DNA of 64,000 nucleotides from Thomasclavelia sp047249845 (GCF_047249845.1 NZ_JBKTWO010000001.1:1-64000); one strand, 5' to 3'; positions 8,001-16,417 are shown, counted from the first letter of the stretch. Notes: a model not told the origin generated them from the sequence alone. Translations and numbers: made by a program.

Positions 8001-10709
8001 GATTGCGTTTAAGATATCATTTAATAATTCAGGGTTTTGATATAATGATGTTCCCTCAACGCCAAATGCTAAAGCTAATTTTTTGATTTTAGTAATTTGT
8101 GTTGTGTAATCAGCAGAAACTGTATCACTTTCTAATTTAGTCCATAGAGTTGTACGATCTGCATTTTTATTTAATGTTGCCCATAATTCTTGACCTTCTT
8201 TATCAATATTATTGACATATGCAGCAATATTTTTATCATTTAAATCAAGATCTTCACCAATTACACGACGTAACCAGCGATCATGCATTAAATCGTATTG
8301 GCTGTTATAGTTAGGGTTAGTAACTTTAATTGTTATTTGTCCTTTTACATTTTCATCTTCTACGCTTGTTACTGTGATAACAGTTTCGCCAATACCCTGG
8401 CAAGTTACTTTACCGTTTTGATCTACAGTTGCAACATTTTCATTACTGCTTGACCATTTGACTTCTAAATCAGGGTTGACTGCATTGGTAGGGTAAACTG
8501 TATATTCAAGGAAACGAACATCTCGAGGTGTTAAAGTGATTTCAGAAGCATCAAAACGGAATTCTAATACTTTAATATCACCATTAACAACTCTAATTGT
8601 TACTTCATCTTTAATATCAGGATTATCTTTAGATGCAACTGTTAATGTTGCAGTTCCTTCAGATAAAGCTGTCACTAAACCATTTTCGTTAATACTAATA
8701 ACCTGATCATTACTACTTGTATAAATTAATGGTTTATGTTTGGCATTATCTGGTGTAATTGTTGTATTTAATTTGAATGTTTCACCAATAGAAATCACAT
8801 CATTTACATTATTGATCTTAACTGTTTCAATGTTAAATTCTCGATAAACTTCAAATTCATAAATACTTGTACTGTATTTATTTCCGTTAGTGTGCTGCCA
8901 TCTTTGATGTTGGACATACTTTACATAACGAGCAGGCTGTTTTTCAAATGAGATTTGTTTTGTAACAGTATCTCCTTGACTAGCATCTTCATCTTTATAA
9001 ACAGTTGTAAATGTTTCACCATCTATTGATACTTGTACTTCATAGTCAGGACATTCTGATTCAAAGTAGATCATCACTTCACTAATATCATATACATCAC
9101 CTAAATCAACTAAAAGCCACTGTTCATCAATCTTTTCAGCAGACCAGCGAGAATCTTTAGAGATAATTCCATCAACTGCCATTGGACCTGTAAAGCGTCC
9201 ATCGTTAACTTCTGTTCCAGAAACAGTAACTTTAGCATTTAATGCTAAATTATAAACTTCTAAAGACGCTATAGCATCTTTTAGATTTTGTACAGTTTTA
9301 TTCACTTCTGCTTGAGTGACATCTGCTTCAAATACTTCTTTTGCTTTAGTAATAACACTTTGTAATGCTGCAAAGCTTTCTTTTGTATATGCTTTTGAGT
9401 CATAACTTTCTGCTTCTTCTAGAGTTGCTCGTAACCATTCGTTAGATACTCTTTTTTCATCTAAAAACTTTAATTCTGCAGTTAATAGATTATGATCAGA
9501 TAAATTTGTTTCTACCATTGTTATATCTTCAATTTCTAAGTTTCTAGAAAGAAGGATATTATCAACACTATTAACTTTCATAGTTGCATCTACACCATTA
9601 AAAGTATCATGCCATTTACCTTGATATCCATTAACCATATCAACTTCTTCTAAAAATGTATTAAATTCTGAATGTTGTTGATCAGCGTTAAAATCCCCAG
9701 TTACAATAATATATTCAGCAGTTTCATTTTGAAGAGCAGTTTTTAATTCTTCAAATTGTTTGCTACGAATAGACCATGATTCCCAGCTTAAATGAGTATT
9801 ATAGAAAGCAATAGTTCGTCCACCTTTTGTAAGTAGAGAACGTTGATATACACGTTGTTCATCTGCTCTGGTAGAATCAACTTGTACTGTTTTACTTTCT
9901 TCTAATAAATATTTTGAAGCAGTACCAATTCCATATTCACCACCATCATGATCGATGGCTTTTGAAAAATATGTAGATGGATATGTTTCACCAGCAAATG
10001 TTGTTAACATATCATAGTTATTACGACCTGTAAAAACATCCACTTCTTGTAAACCTACGACTTCTAATTTATATTCTTCTGTTAATGCACGTAATGCATT
10101 AACATCAGGTTTTTTATTAGCAGCAATATTGAATGATCCAATTCTAATTGTATCATCTTTTGTATCAATCGCTACTTTTTCAGTCACACTTAAATCAATT
10201 ATACTACTTCCATAATATTGACCATTACTTGAATGTTTCCACATTTTATTTTGTTGATATTTTACATATCGTGCACTTTGCCCTAAGGCATCAAATGTTT
10301 TTGTAACTGTATTGCCTTGGCTTCCATCAGTTACAGAAGCAATTGCTTCAAATTGTTTATCTTCTCTAGCAATTTGAATTTCATACTCTGGTGATTCAGC
10401 ATGAAAATCAATTTTAATTTTATCTAAGTTGTATTCTTTACCTAGATCGACAATTAACCACTGGCTATCTGTTTTATCAGCAGACCAACGAGTACTTGTA
10501 TCACCATCAACAGCTTTTTCCCCAACAAATTGAGGGTATTTCCAGTTACTTCCATCTGGTTTTCCACCTTCTACTCCTGAATATTCAACAGGTTTGTTGA
10601 GTGCTAAGTTATCACTTTCAGCAGCATTAATGGAAACAAGTTGTAACTGTGCAAAAGCCATAACTAAAACAAGTACAAATTTTAATAATTTGTTCATTGT
10701 TTTTTTCAT
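5046..10709 (-). CDS. Cell-wall polysaccharide lyase family 8 (hyaluronate-lyase type) fused to an endonuclease/exonuclease/phosphatase domain
   Basis: This giant secreted enzyme of 1887 residues has, in order: a signal peptide (1-29); a discoidin/F5-8C domain (about 31-178); an endonuclease/exonuclease/phosphatase (EEP) domain (187-415) with Asn194, Glu222, His306, Asp339, Asn341, Asp405 and His406 all present; a FIVAR-like helical repeat (about 418-485); a second F5-8C domain (488-624); two Ig-like BIG2 domains (626-796); a PL8 catalytic region (about 800-1510); several FIVAR-like helical repeats (about 1560-1840); and a C-terminal VNTGD motif, hydrophobic helix and basic tail. PL8 residues equivalent to streptococcal hyaluronate lyase are visible: NWWDW at 920, Asn975, His1025, Tyr1034 and Arg1088. 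It likely cleaves hyaluronan or chondroitin by beta-elimination at the cell surface. The EEP substrate (nucleic acid or phospholipid) is open. A GGAAAAC-type ribosome site precedes the ATG. Confidence 0.9.
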   Translation of the reverse strand: MKKTMNKLLKFVLVLVMAFAQLQLVSINAAESDNLALNKPVEYSGVEGGKPDGSNWKYPQFVGEKAVDGDTSTRWSADKTDSQWLIVDLGKEYNLDKIKIDFHAESPEYEIQIAREDKQFEAIASVTDGSQGNTVTKTFDALGQSARYVKYQQNKMWKHSSNGQYYGSSIIDLSVTEKVAIDTKDDTIRIGSFNIAANKKPDVNALRALTEEYKLEVVGLQEVDVFTGRNNYDMLTTFAGETYPSTYFSKAIDHDGGEYGIGTASKYLLEESKTVQVDSTRADEQRVYQRSLLTKGGRTIAFYNTHLSWESWSIRSKQFEELKTALQNETAEYIIVTGDFNADQQHSEFNTFLEEVDMVNGYQGKWHDTFNGVDATMKVNSVDNILLSRNLEIEDITMVETNLSDHNLLTAELKFLDEKRVSNEWLRATLEEAESYDSKAYTKESFAALQSVITKAKEVFEADVTQAEVNKTVQNLKDAIASLEVYNLALNAKVTVSGTEVNDGRFTGPMAVDGIISKDSRWSAEKIDEQWLLVDLGDVYDISEVMIYFESECPDYEVQVSIDGETFTTVYKDEDASQGDTVTKQISFEKQPARYVKYVQHQRWQHTNGNKYSTSIYEFEVYREFNIETVKINNVNDVISIGETFKLNTTITPDNAKHKPLIYTSSNDQVISINENGLVTALSEGTATLTVASKDNPDIKDEVTIRVVNGDIKVLEFRFDASEITLTPRDVRFLEYTVYPTNAVNPDLEVKWSSSNENVATVDQNGKVTCQGIGETVITVTSVEDENVKGQITIKVTNPNYNSQYDLMHDRWLRRVIGEDLDLNDKNIAAYVNNIDKEGQELWATLNKNADRTTLWTKLESDTVSADYTTQITKIKKLALAFGVEGTSLYQNPELLNDILNAIEFMVINKKYNGSYSTGNWWDWQIGCTQPLVDILMIVSDFSDDPIIATAIKSIEGYAKKPSIQWPSYTATGANRTDIGLSVLGSAILAKSDERMNLVKNEVPDVMKLVTSGDGLYKDGSVIQHTKHAYTGSYGNELLKGVGKITSIISGTDFEIVDPRIQNVYETVLNGYIPLMHKGQMMSMVNGRSISRAPGTNPFTTEFAAGSETISNIMLLADGAGDKYESLFKQAVKYWLEQSQDYYDFFTNARDFDALLGAKEIMDNDKIKAVSYTGMKVYGSMDRVVQANKDYTAGLSMYSSRIYNYEFGNTENKKGWHTGSGVLYIYNNDLEQYGEGYWPTVDPYRLPGTTVDTRKLADGAGYNKLSPQSWVGGTTNGENGTAAMYYNASNLGLGMDLKAEKSWFFLDGKIVNLGANITGTSTASIETTIENRMMTSEANKISINGQVWDKDKESLTLSNGDYVHFTGTGEGNDLGYYFIQDANVDITKETRTGRYEDINSYFVNDETYEKTYFKMGINHGKTADGDSYQYIILPGVSEKELAEFAANNTIQVVQNDADVQAIKETSSGIFAMNVWSMDPVTVNGITVEGTDASAGNSASVFTQIKDGVMTINVSDPKQKNVPLKITLEHGYVNVLDKDDTVTVNEDGSFTINTAKSAGATHTIVVKLNVQNKTALQAAVDTANAVSQETLDKLIPVVVTEFKAALQEANEILANPNADQATVDASFNRLSRVIHMLEFFKGDKTELKALIDSTAEYEKENYTAESWSVFSEALNEANIVFNDENALEYEVVDALNNLKDAIANLEVVKVVDKSLLQALYEKAAGLDKTKYTEATIANLDEAMLKAKTVLDNEKATQQEVDNAYIELLKAYLDLRLIPNKDLLKDLINQANRLNKASYTVETWKEFANILNEANKVLNDPKASEEEIKNAENALTKAMDKLVLKSGDTGVTGSVNTGDDTNIAVLSISIMMLSASVYFLSKKMKIRAK

Positions 10710-11236
10710 GTTTTCCTTCTGGTATATTATAAATGATCTATTTAATAGTCATTGGTAATATACCTTTTCCTTTCTTTACATTTGTTTTTGAATTGAAAAG
10801 TTTTATGTACAATTGATTTATATCCAGAGTATTAATTGTTCAGAAAAGATTTAAAAATCAACGACTACTATAAATTTATCTTTTTCATTAGATTATCTAT
10901 TACTTTGATTTAGCATATTTATATTAAGTAGTTGAAATATACAAAACTAAAAATAATACTCTTATGACTGCTTGTGTTATATAAAATAGTTAATTAATTT
11001 GTTATAATGATCATTTATAAATTGTATTTAAAATGAAGTATTTTAATATTTATATCATTTAAAAAACTATTATAGTAATGTATTAAGTTATATAGCTGAT
11101 ACAAGTACTAATAAACTTCAGAAATTCTAATCGTATAAATATTTGTTATTTTATATGGTTAGTATTTATTTTTACTACAAAATTAGTTGAGGAGCAGTTA
11201 CATGATGTAGAAAAAAGAAGCATTAGTTTGTATCCT

Positions 11237-11267
11237 AAAACATTAATATCTTTGATATTAGTGTTTT
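11237..11267 (+). terminator. Orphan hairpin, terminator-like
   Basis: AAAACATTAATATC and GATATTAGTGTTTT form a 14-bp stem with one G-U pair and a three-base loop, with a short T-run on the plus strand. No gene precedes it, so it may mark a lost gene or an unannotated small RNA. Confidence 0.4.
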
Positions 11268-11452
11268 AAATAAAAGCTTATAATTAATGCAAAATATGTA
11301 TTTAGAATAAATATAAGATATTTTTATGTACATAAATTCACTTTTCAAAGTTCTCAGCGGTTAACTACAAAAACTTACTATGAATTTTAAGTTAATTAAA
11401 TAACTTTATTATAGTTAGCTTTCATAATAAAAACATTTACTCCCAAGCAAAA

Positions 11453-11466
11453 AAGTAAACGTTTTC
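11453..11466. promoter_or_regulatory. cre-like catabolite-response element
   Basis: AGTAAACGTTTTCA is the reverse complement of TGAAAACGTTTACT, one mismatch from the CcpA consensus. It is 284 bases before the phosphoesterase gene and about 740 bases before the PL8 gene start. Function is unproven because of the distance. Confidence 0.4.
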
Positions 11467-11736
11467 AAATATATTGTAATCGGTTTTTTATAATAATGCA
11501 ATATTAAACTACTTCTTTTTTTATTTTAAGACAATTTTTCATGAATATATTAATATATCAGATATTCAATTTATTATCTGTTAAATATCTTATGTTTTTA
11601 ATATAATTTTATATGATTGTTTAATTAGTGTAAAAGATATTATAATATTTTTAGGATAAAATATAAAAGAATGAAATAATTGGAGAATAATAATTATGTT
11701 GATTTATATAAATTGTATAGAAGGGATGTTATATCA

Positions 11737-12168
11737 ATGATTAAAGTAGGAATAATTTCTGATACACATAATAGTTTGAGAGAAGAAATAATCAATGAAC
11801 TTCATACTTGTGATTATATTATACATGGTGGAGATATTATTGATGAAAAAATATTGAATAAACTAAAATCAATATCAAAAGTATTTGTAGTGAAAGGCAA
11901 TAACGATTATTTAGATTTAAATGAAGAAATATATTTTCAAATTGGTACTTATACTTTTTATATGGTTCATGAATTAGGTGAAAAAAAAGATGTTGATTTT
12001 TATATTTATGGGCATTCTCATCAATTAGCTTGTTATAATAAAGGAAAAACTTTATATGTTAATCCAGGTAGTTGTGGCAAGAAACGTTTTTCTTTACCAT
12101 TAACATATATACTTTTATACTTACATGACAATTATTATGAACTTACAATTAAAAAATTGCATCTATAA
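11737..12168 (+). CDS. YfcE/MJ0936-type metallophosphoesterase
   Basis: This small calcineurin-like phosphodiesterase has 143 residues. The metal-binding motifs are all visible: SDTH (Asp9, His11), GGD (Asp33), GNND (Asn55), His78 and GHSH (His93, His95), followed by the family's VNPGS. Relatives cleave phosphodiesters with bound Mn or similar metals, and the physiological substrate is unknown. The ATG at 11737 is chosen over the in-frame ATG at 11680 because the domain begins there (MIKVGIISDTH) and AAGGGA lies upstream. It converges on the DUF554 gene. Confidence 0.88.
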   Translation: MIKVGIISDTHNSLREEIINELHTCDYIIHGGDIIDEKILNKLKSISKVFVVKGNNDYLDLNEEIYFQIGTYTFYMVHELGEKKDVDFYIYGHSHQLACYNKGKTLYVNPGSCGKKRFSLPLTYILLYLHDNYYELTIKKLHL

Positions 12169-12189
12169 ATGGTGTAAAAGAATTGAGAT

Positions 12190-12906
12190 TTATATAATAT
12201 ATGCACATATAACCGAAATAACAATAGCTGGTAACAGGTTAGCAATTTTAATTTTCTTTTCCCAAATCAGATTGATACCAACACAAAATATTAATATAGA
12301 ACCAACTATTGAAAGATTATCAAATGCTAATGGTGTCATAACAGGTTCAATAAAACTAGAAAAAAGTGTTATACTTCCTTGGAAAATGAAAAGTGATATA
12401 GCAGCAAAAATACATCCTTTTCCTTTAGACGCAGCCATAACCAAAACAATGATTGCATCCAATACAGCTTTAGCTTCTAAAGTTGAAGTATCACCAATTA
12501 ACCCATCTTGCAATGCTCCTACAATTGCCATAGCCCCAATACAAATTGTTAGTGTGGTTGTCACAAAACCATCAACAAAGGCATTATCGCTAGTATTTTT
12601 TGTTATTCTTTTCAACCATTCTCCAAAATTCTCAAAATGAGCCTCAATATTTAAAAACTCTCCTATTAACGATCCAATTGCTAAACTGCTTATAATCATC
12701 ATAGTATTACCGCTTACTAAAGTTTCATTATTAATAGTGAATATTTTTTCTAGAGCTCCGATAATTCCTAAAAATAAAACACAAATGCCGGTTGCATTCA
12801 TTAAGGTATCTTGATAACGCTGTTTTATTTTTGAGCCAAATAATAGCCCACATACTCCTCCGATTAAAACACCACATGTGTTAATAATTGTTCCTAATCC
12901 TATCAT
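12190..12906 (-). CDS. DUF554 family membrane protein
   Basis: This 238-residue integral membrane protein matches the DUF554 (YdfK-like) family in its opening, MIGLGTIINTCGVLIGGVCG, and in repeated glycine-rich hydrophobic segments. About six to seven transmembrane helices are apparent. The function is unknown; transport has been proposed for the family without proof. It is a single gene, convergent with the phosphoesterase. AAGGAAG precedes the ATG. Confidence 0.85.
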   Translation of the reverse strand: MIGLGTIINTCGVLIGGVCGLLFGSKIKQRYQDTLMNATGICVLFLGIIGALEKIFTINNETLVSGNTMMIISSLAIGSLIGEFLNIEAHFENFGEWLKRITKNTSDNAFVDGFVTTTLTICIGAMAIVGALQDGLIGDTSTLEAKAVLDAIIVLVMAASKGKGCIFAAISLFIFQGSITLFSSFIEPVMTPLAFDNLSIVGSILIFCVGINLIWEKKIKIANLLPAIVISVICAYII

Positions 12907-12982
12907 ATATGTTCTTCCTTTTAATATATTAATACTATAACATTCGATAAAACTACTGTCGACATAAAAATATTATCTAGAA

Positions 12983-13016
12983 AATAAAAAACTCACTAAA
13001 AATTATATTTAGTAAG
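12983..13016 (-). terminator. Terminator of the small 67-residue gene
   Basis: Read leftward, CTTACTAAA pairs with TTTAGTGAG (one G-U) and is followed by TTTTTTATTTT. Confidence 0.65.
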
Positions 13017-13043
13017 CTTATTTTTAATAAATGATATAAATAG

Positions 13044-13247
13044 TTAGTCTTTATTATTTACTATGATACCATCGTTTGAAAGGGCTTCTTTTCCTAAATT
13101 AATTAAGGTATCTGAAGGTAAATCACCATAATCTACATTAGGATATATTTTTTTGGCAAGTTCTTTGCCACGTTCAATAGGGGTTTTTGACATCAAATCT
13201 CCAATTTCTTTTGAGGTCATTTCACCCATATCTATATTTTTACTCAT
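13044..13247 (-). CDS. Small hypothetical protein (67 residues)
   Basis: I do not recognise this short soluble protein. From the chosen ATG it begins MSKNIDMGEMTSKEIGDLMS, is rich in Lys, Asp and Glu, and has no signal peptide or membrane segment. A strong ribosome site, GGAGGTGAG, lies just before that ATG, so the longer frame starting 24 bases upstream is unlikely. A clear terminator follows, supporting a real monocistronic gene. Some features recall small spore proteins (a short, charged chain with ERGKELAKKIYP), but no spore-protein signature is present. Confidence 0.6.
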   Translation of the reverse strand: MSKNIDMGEMTSKEIGDLMSKTPIERGKELAKKIYPNVDYGDLPSDTLINLGKEALSNDGIIVNNKD

Positions 13248-14300
13248 AATCTCACCTCCTTTTATTAGCATAAACAGCTTTTTTTAAATTATGCTTTTAA
13301 AATTAAAATTTAGTAAAAGTAATTTGTTTATATAGTAAATATAATAATAGAAAGAGATCATATAGTTAACTCAATTTTGCGTAAAAATGCTACATATTTC
13401 ATAGTGATGCTTATGGAAATATGTAGCTTATATTTATTGAGGTATGTCATAAAGAATATACATGTGATTATTATCGAGTTAATGAAGATGATGATCTTGA
13501 TTTATTAGTTAAGAATTTGAAATCCTAGATTATCTTAATCAAAATGATGATTAATGGATTAAAAATTGTAAAAGTATTTGAAAATATTTTTGATTGAAAT
13601 ACATGAAAGAAGTTTATAAACTAATAATTGAAATAGACTAAAATTTAATACTTATACATCAAAAGTATATAGTTTATAAGTTGATTTATTGATATCTTCA
13701 TAATCTAATAATAGAATAAAATTCTTAATTAATTACGAGAAAGATAGAGATATTGTATAGATTTTGTAGGCAAAGAATAGATTTTATTGAAGCATGCACA
13801 GTGTGTCGGGATGCAAAAATATTAGCTTATGAAGAAGTACATGATTTTTAAAGATCATATTAATGATTTATCTACAATAAAAAATCTTGAAGAAAAATTA
13901 GATCAATGGAAATTGGATTTTGAAATGCATTAAATAAAGGTAGTAAAAATACCTGATATTTATTAAGAATAATAGATTTGTTATTTATATTTGTTGGAAT
14001 AAATGCTTATACTATTGATAAGGACGATTGATTGTTATGAAACCAATAAAAAATATAATAATATATTTATTGAGGAAATTAATGACTTAAATTTCTAACC
14101 AGAAAGATTTATTAATTTATGACCCAATTAAATAGTAATAATAATTTTTTTGTAGTGGGTATAGATAGATTCTAATATTATTGGTTATATGGGTTTATCA
14201 AATTTCTCGGATGAAAGTGCCAATAATTTTGAAGTTGGATTTATTAGTAGGGTTACTGATTTTTTATCATATCTTGAAAATACAATATTTAATTATATGT
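13248..14300. other. Decayed region with gene fragments
   Basis: About 1 kb lacks any intact gene but holds short coding-like pieces interrupted by stops and frameshifts. Examples are CHKEYTCDYYRVNEDDDLD on the plus strand near 13446-13529, the fragment at 13756-13933 (listed separately), and NIIGYMGLSNFSDESANNF near 14175-14300. These look like remains of lost accessory genes. None could be assigned to a family. Confidence 0.5.
13756..13933 (+). pseudogene. Frameshifted fragment of an unknown gene
   Basis: A piece reading IDFIEACTVCRDAKILAYEE runs into a stop at 13849. Removing one T from the preceding T-run lets it continue as KDHINDLSTIKNLEEKLDQW to a stop at 13931. The continuity across a single-base change supports a decayed gene. 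The CTVC motif might be metal-binding, but no family is recognised. Confidence 0.4.
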
Positions 14301-14301
14301 A

Positions 14302-14885
14302 AAATATTTTAATTATTTCGTCACAAGATAAATTAGTAAACAAATTACTGATTATTTATCAATGTTTTTATGATTTAGCTGGGGCAAGAGGCAAGGAATA
14401 TTTTTACTATAATTCTAATGAACTAAGAATATCACATCAAATAATGAAAAATTCTTTAAAAATAATAAATAATTTTTCAGATTTGCCTAATCAAATTATC
14501 GATTTGATTACTTGTAATTGTGAGGAACCAGATGTTGAATTCTTTGAAGAAATATATGCGGAAATTATAAATTTAAAAGAAAATTTTTCTAATATATATT
14601 GGAATGTATTGGAATGATTTTTATGATTTAATCGTTAAAGATAATAATTTTATTGATGATTATTTGGAAGATCATATATTAGAGGCGGATAATGAGCATC
14701 TGGAAGACATTGTGCAAAATGCTACAAACAAAGTATATGCTTTTATTTCTAACTCACTTTTAGTAAAGGATTCAGCAATGGATTTATTAACTATTTTAGA
14801 AAGATTATGTACTGTAGGCGAAGAAATTAGTAAAAGATTTAATAAAATAGTTAATATTATTGGGTTTATTGATAATACTAAATAA
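14302..14885 (+). pseudogene. Unknown helical protein broken by a 10-bp tandem duplication
   Basis: Two frames join into one acidic, helical protein of about 190 residues. The upstream part (from about DKLVNKLLIIYQCFYDLAGA to KENFSNIYW) runs into a stop at 14614-14616. The downstream part continues as NDFYDLIVKDNNFIDDYLED and ends at 14885. The break coincides with a perfect 10-base tandem duplication, TATTGGAATG at 14597-14606 and 14607-14616. Deleting one copy restores the frame exactly. No start codon is clear at the 5' end, so the gene is probably also truncated. Family unknown. Confidence 0.65.
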
Positions 14886-14998
14886 ATAATTGTTTAATGA
14901 AGATTGCTTTTTGTTAATAAAGATAACTATATATGAATGTAACTGAAAAACTTTTATAGTTTAAAAGGAACACCAAACTTTGTTTTGAAAATAAAAAA

Positions 14999-15020
14999 GT
15001 AATTATTTACAAGCTTCTTC
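14999..15020. repeat. 22-bp direct repeat, distal copy (attachment-site-like)
   Basis: These 22 bases are identical to 15400-15421, which contain the last codons and stop of the GGGtGRT gene. Such gene-end duplications typically mark tyrosine-recombinase integration. The copies are offset by 401 bases in the same orientation. Confidence 0.6.
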
Positions 15021-15126
15021 GATAGAAACGGTTGGCATTTTCCTAAATAAATTTCTAAGTCTATTTAAGTGTTAACAAATCTTATTAGGTTTCCAAAGCT
15101 CAAATCATTTAAAAAAGTAGCTGATT

Positions 15127-15282
15127 TGTGTGCAACGTGTGTGCAACTGATTCAATACAGTAAAAATAAAAACGCACCAACAATGCACCAACAGATTTGC
15201 TAAAGTGTTAGTATCAGCGAGTTATGAGGTGTGCAACGTATGTGTGCAACGTGTGCGCAACGTGTGTGCAACCGAAAAAGTC
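15127..15282. repeat. Clustered GTGTGCAAC repeats
   Basis: GTGTGCAACGTGTGTGCAAC occurs near 15127-15146, GCACCAAC/GCACCAACA near 15174-15192, and four further tandem (G)TGTGCAAC-like units at 15229-15282. The GC-richer motif stands out from the AT-rich surroundings. It may be recombinase arm sites or the eroded end of an integrase gene. Confidence 0.5.
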
Positions 15283-15351
15283 TGTCGACATTCCACAAAG
15301 TTCCAGCAAGTTTCATTAGGAAAAATACAAAAATAAAAAGTCTTAAAAATT

Positions 15352-15381
15352 AAAAAAGCCCTGATTAAATCAAGACTTTTC
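15352..15381 (-). terminator. Terminator of the GGGtGRT operon
   Basis: Read leftward, AAGTCTTGAT pairs with ATCAGGGCTT (two G-U pairs) around a three-base loop, followed by a T-run. It is 25-50 bases past the stop codon. Confidence 0.75.
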
Positions 15382-15399
15382 TTGTTTTAGTGTAAAACT

Positions 15400-15421
15400 G
15401 TAATTATTTACAAGCTTCTTC
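15400..15421. repeat. 22-bp direct repeat, copy inside the GGGtGRT gene end
   Basis: This is the gene-internal partner of 14999-15020. It covers the final six codons (EEACK and part of the preceding residue), the stop and four bases beyond. Confidence 0.6.
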
Positions 15422-16402
15422 AATCGCTACTGCTACAGCTACTGTAGCACCAACCATTGGGTTATTACCCATACCAATTAACCCCATCATTTCTACATGA
15501 GCAGGAACTGATGAAGAACCAGCAAATTGAGCATCTGAATGCATACGTCCCATAGTATCAGTCATACCATAAGAAGCAGGACCAGCTGCCATATTATCAG
15601 GGTGTAAAGTACGTCCAGTTCCTCCACCTGAAGCAACTGAGAAATATTTTTTACCTTGTTCAATACATTCTTTTTTATATGTTCCAGCAACTGGATGTTG
15701 GAAACGAGTAGGGTTAGTAGAGTTACCAGTAATTGATACATCTACACCTTCTTTATGCATGATAGCAACACCTTCTCTAACGTCATCAGCACCATAGCAG
15801 TTAACTTTAGCACGAGGACCATCAGAGTAAGCTGTTGTAGATAATACTTTTACTTCACCTGTAAAATAATCGAATTGAGTTTCCACGTAAGTGAATCCGT
15901 TAATTCTTGAGATGATTTTTGCAGCATCTTTTCCTAAACCGTTTAAGATAACTCTTAATGGTTTAGTTCTAACTTTATTAGCTTTTTCAGCAATTTTGAT
16001 TGCACCTTCAGCAGCAGCGAAAGATTCATGTCCAGCTAAGAAAGCAAAACATTCAGTACCTTCATCTAATAACATAGAACCTAAGTTACCATGTCCTAAA
16101 CCTACTTTACGGTCATCAGCAACTGATCCTGGAATACAGAATGATTGTAAACCAACACCGATTGTTTTTGCAGCGTCTACAGCTTTAACATCTCCATTTT
16201 TGATTGCCATTGCAGCACCGACAGTGTATGCCCAACAAGCATTTTCAAAACAGATTGGTTGAGTTGATTTTACGATTTCGTAAACATCAATTCCTTTTTC
16301 ATCGCAGATAGCTTTAGCTTCTTCGATTGATTTGATATCAAATTTAGCTAGTGCAGCGTTAATTTGATCAATTCTTCTTTCATAACTTTCAAATAATGCC
16401 AT
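15404..16402 (-). CDS. GGGtGRT protein
   Basis: This 332-residue protein carries the motif that names the family, SGGGTGRTLHPDNMAAGP, in its last third, plus the conserved end GMGNNPMVGATVAVAVAIEEACK. The biochemical role is unknown. It is soluble, glycine- and alanine-rich, with no signal peptide. It lies 15 bases downstream of the NifU-like scaffold gene in the same leftward operon, the usual partner for this family, suggesting a part in Fe-S or metal handling. GGAGGG precedes the ATG. Codon use is markedly more regular than in neighbours, typical of strongly expressed genes. The last codons are duplicated 401 bases away. Confidence 0.9.
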   Translation of the reverse strand: MALFESYERRIDQINAALAKFDIKSIEEAKAICDEKGIDVYEIVKSTQPICFENACWAYTVGAAMAIKNGDVKAVDAAKTIGVGLQSFCIPGSVADDRKVGLGHGNLGSMLLDEGTECFAFLAGHESFAAAEGAIKIAEKANKVRTKPLRVILNGLGKDAAKIISRINGFTYVETQFDYFTGEVKVLSTTAYSDGPRAKVNCYGADDVREGVAIMHKEGVDVSITGNSTNPTRFQHPVAGTYKKECIEQGKKYFSVASGGGTGRTLHPDNMAAGPASYGMTDTMGRMHSDAQFAGSSSVPAHVEMMGLIGMGNNPMVGATVAVAVAIEEACK

Positions 16403-16417
16403 TTTCGTACCCTCCTA

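Larger units (their letters stand above)
10710..11736. other. Long AT-rich intergenic region
   Basis: About 1 kb separates two divergent genes with no convincing ORF. It holds a strong hairpin at 11237-11267 and a cre-like palindrome at 11453-11466, listed separately. The rest is AT-rich sequence without recognisable RNA genes. It may carry the regulatory region of the large surface-protein gene. Confidence 0.6.
14886..15399. other. Intergenic remnant of a mobile element next to the GGGtGRT gene
   Basis: This stretch has no intact gene. It begins with a 22-base copy of the 3' end of the GGGtGRT gene (14999-15020) and then carries clustered GTGTGCAAC/GCACCAAC motifs. Leftward reading frames here, such as one ending LHTRCTQISYFFK, could be the tail of a lost integrase, but this is conjecture. 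Confidence 0.45.

Noticed and set aside
12125..12640. Plus-strand ORF of 171 residues overlapping the DUF554 gene
   Set aside because: It is antisense to a clear DUF554 membrane protein and lacks a ribosome site.
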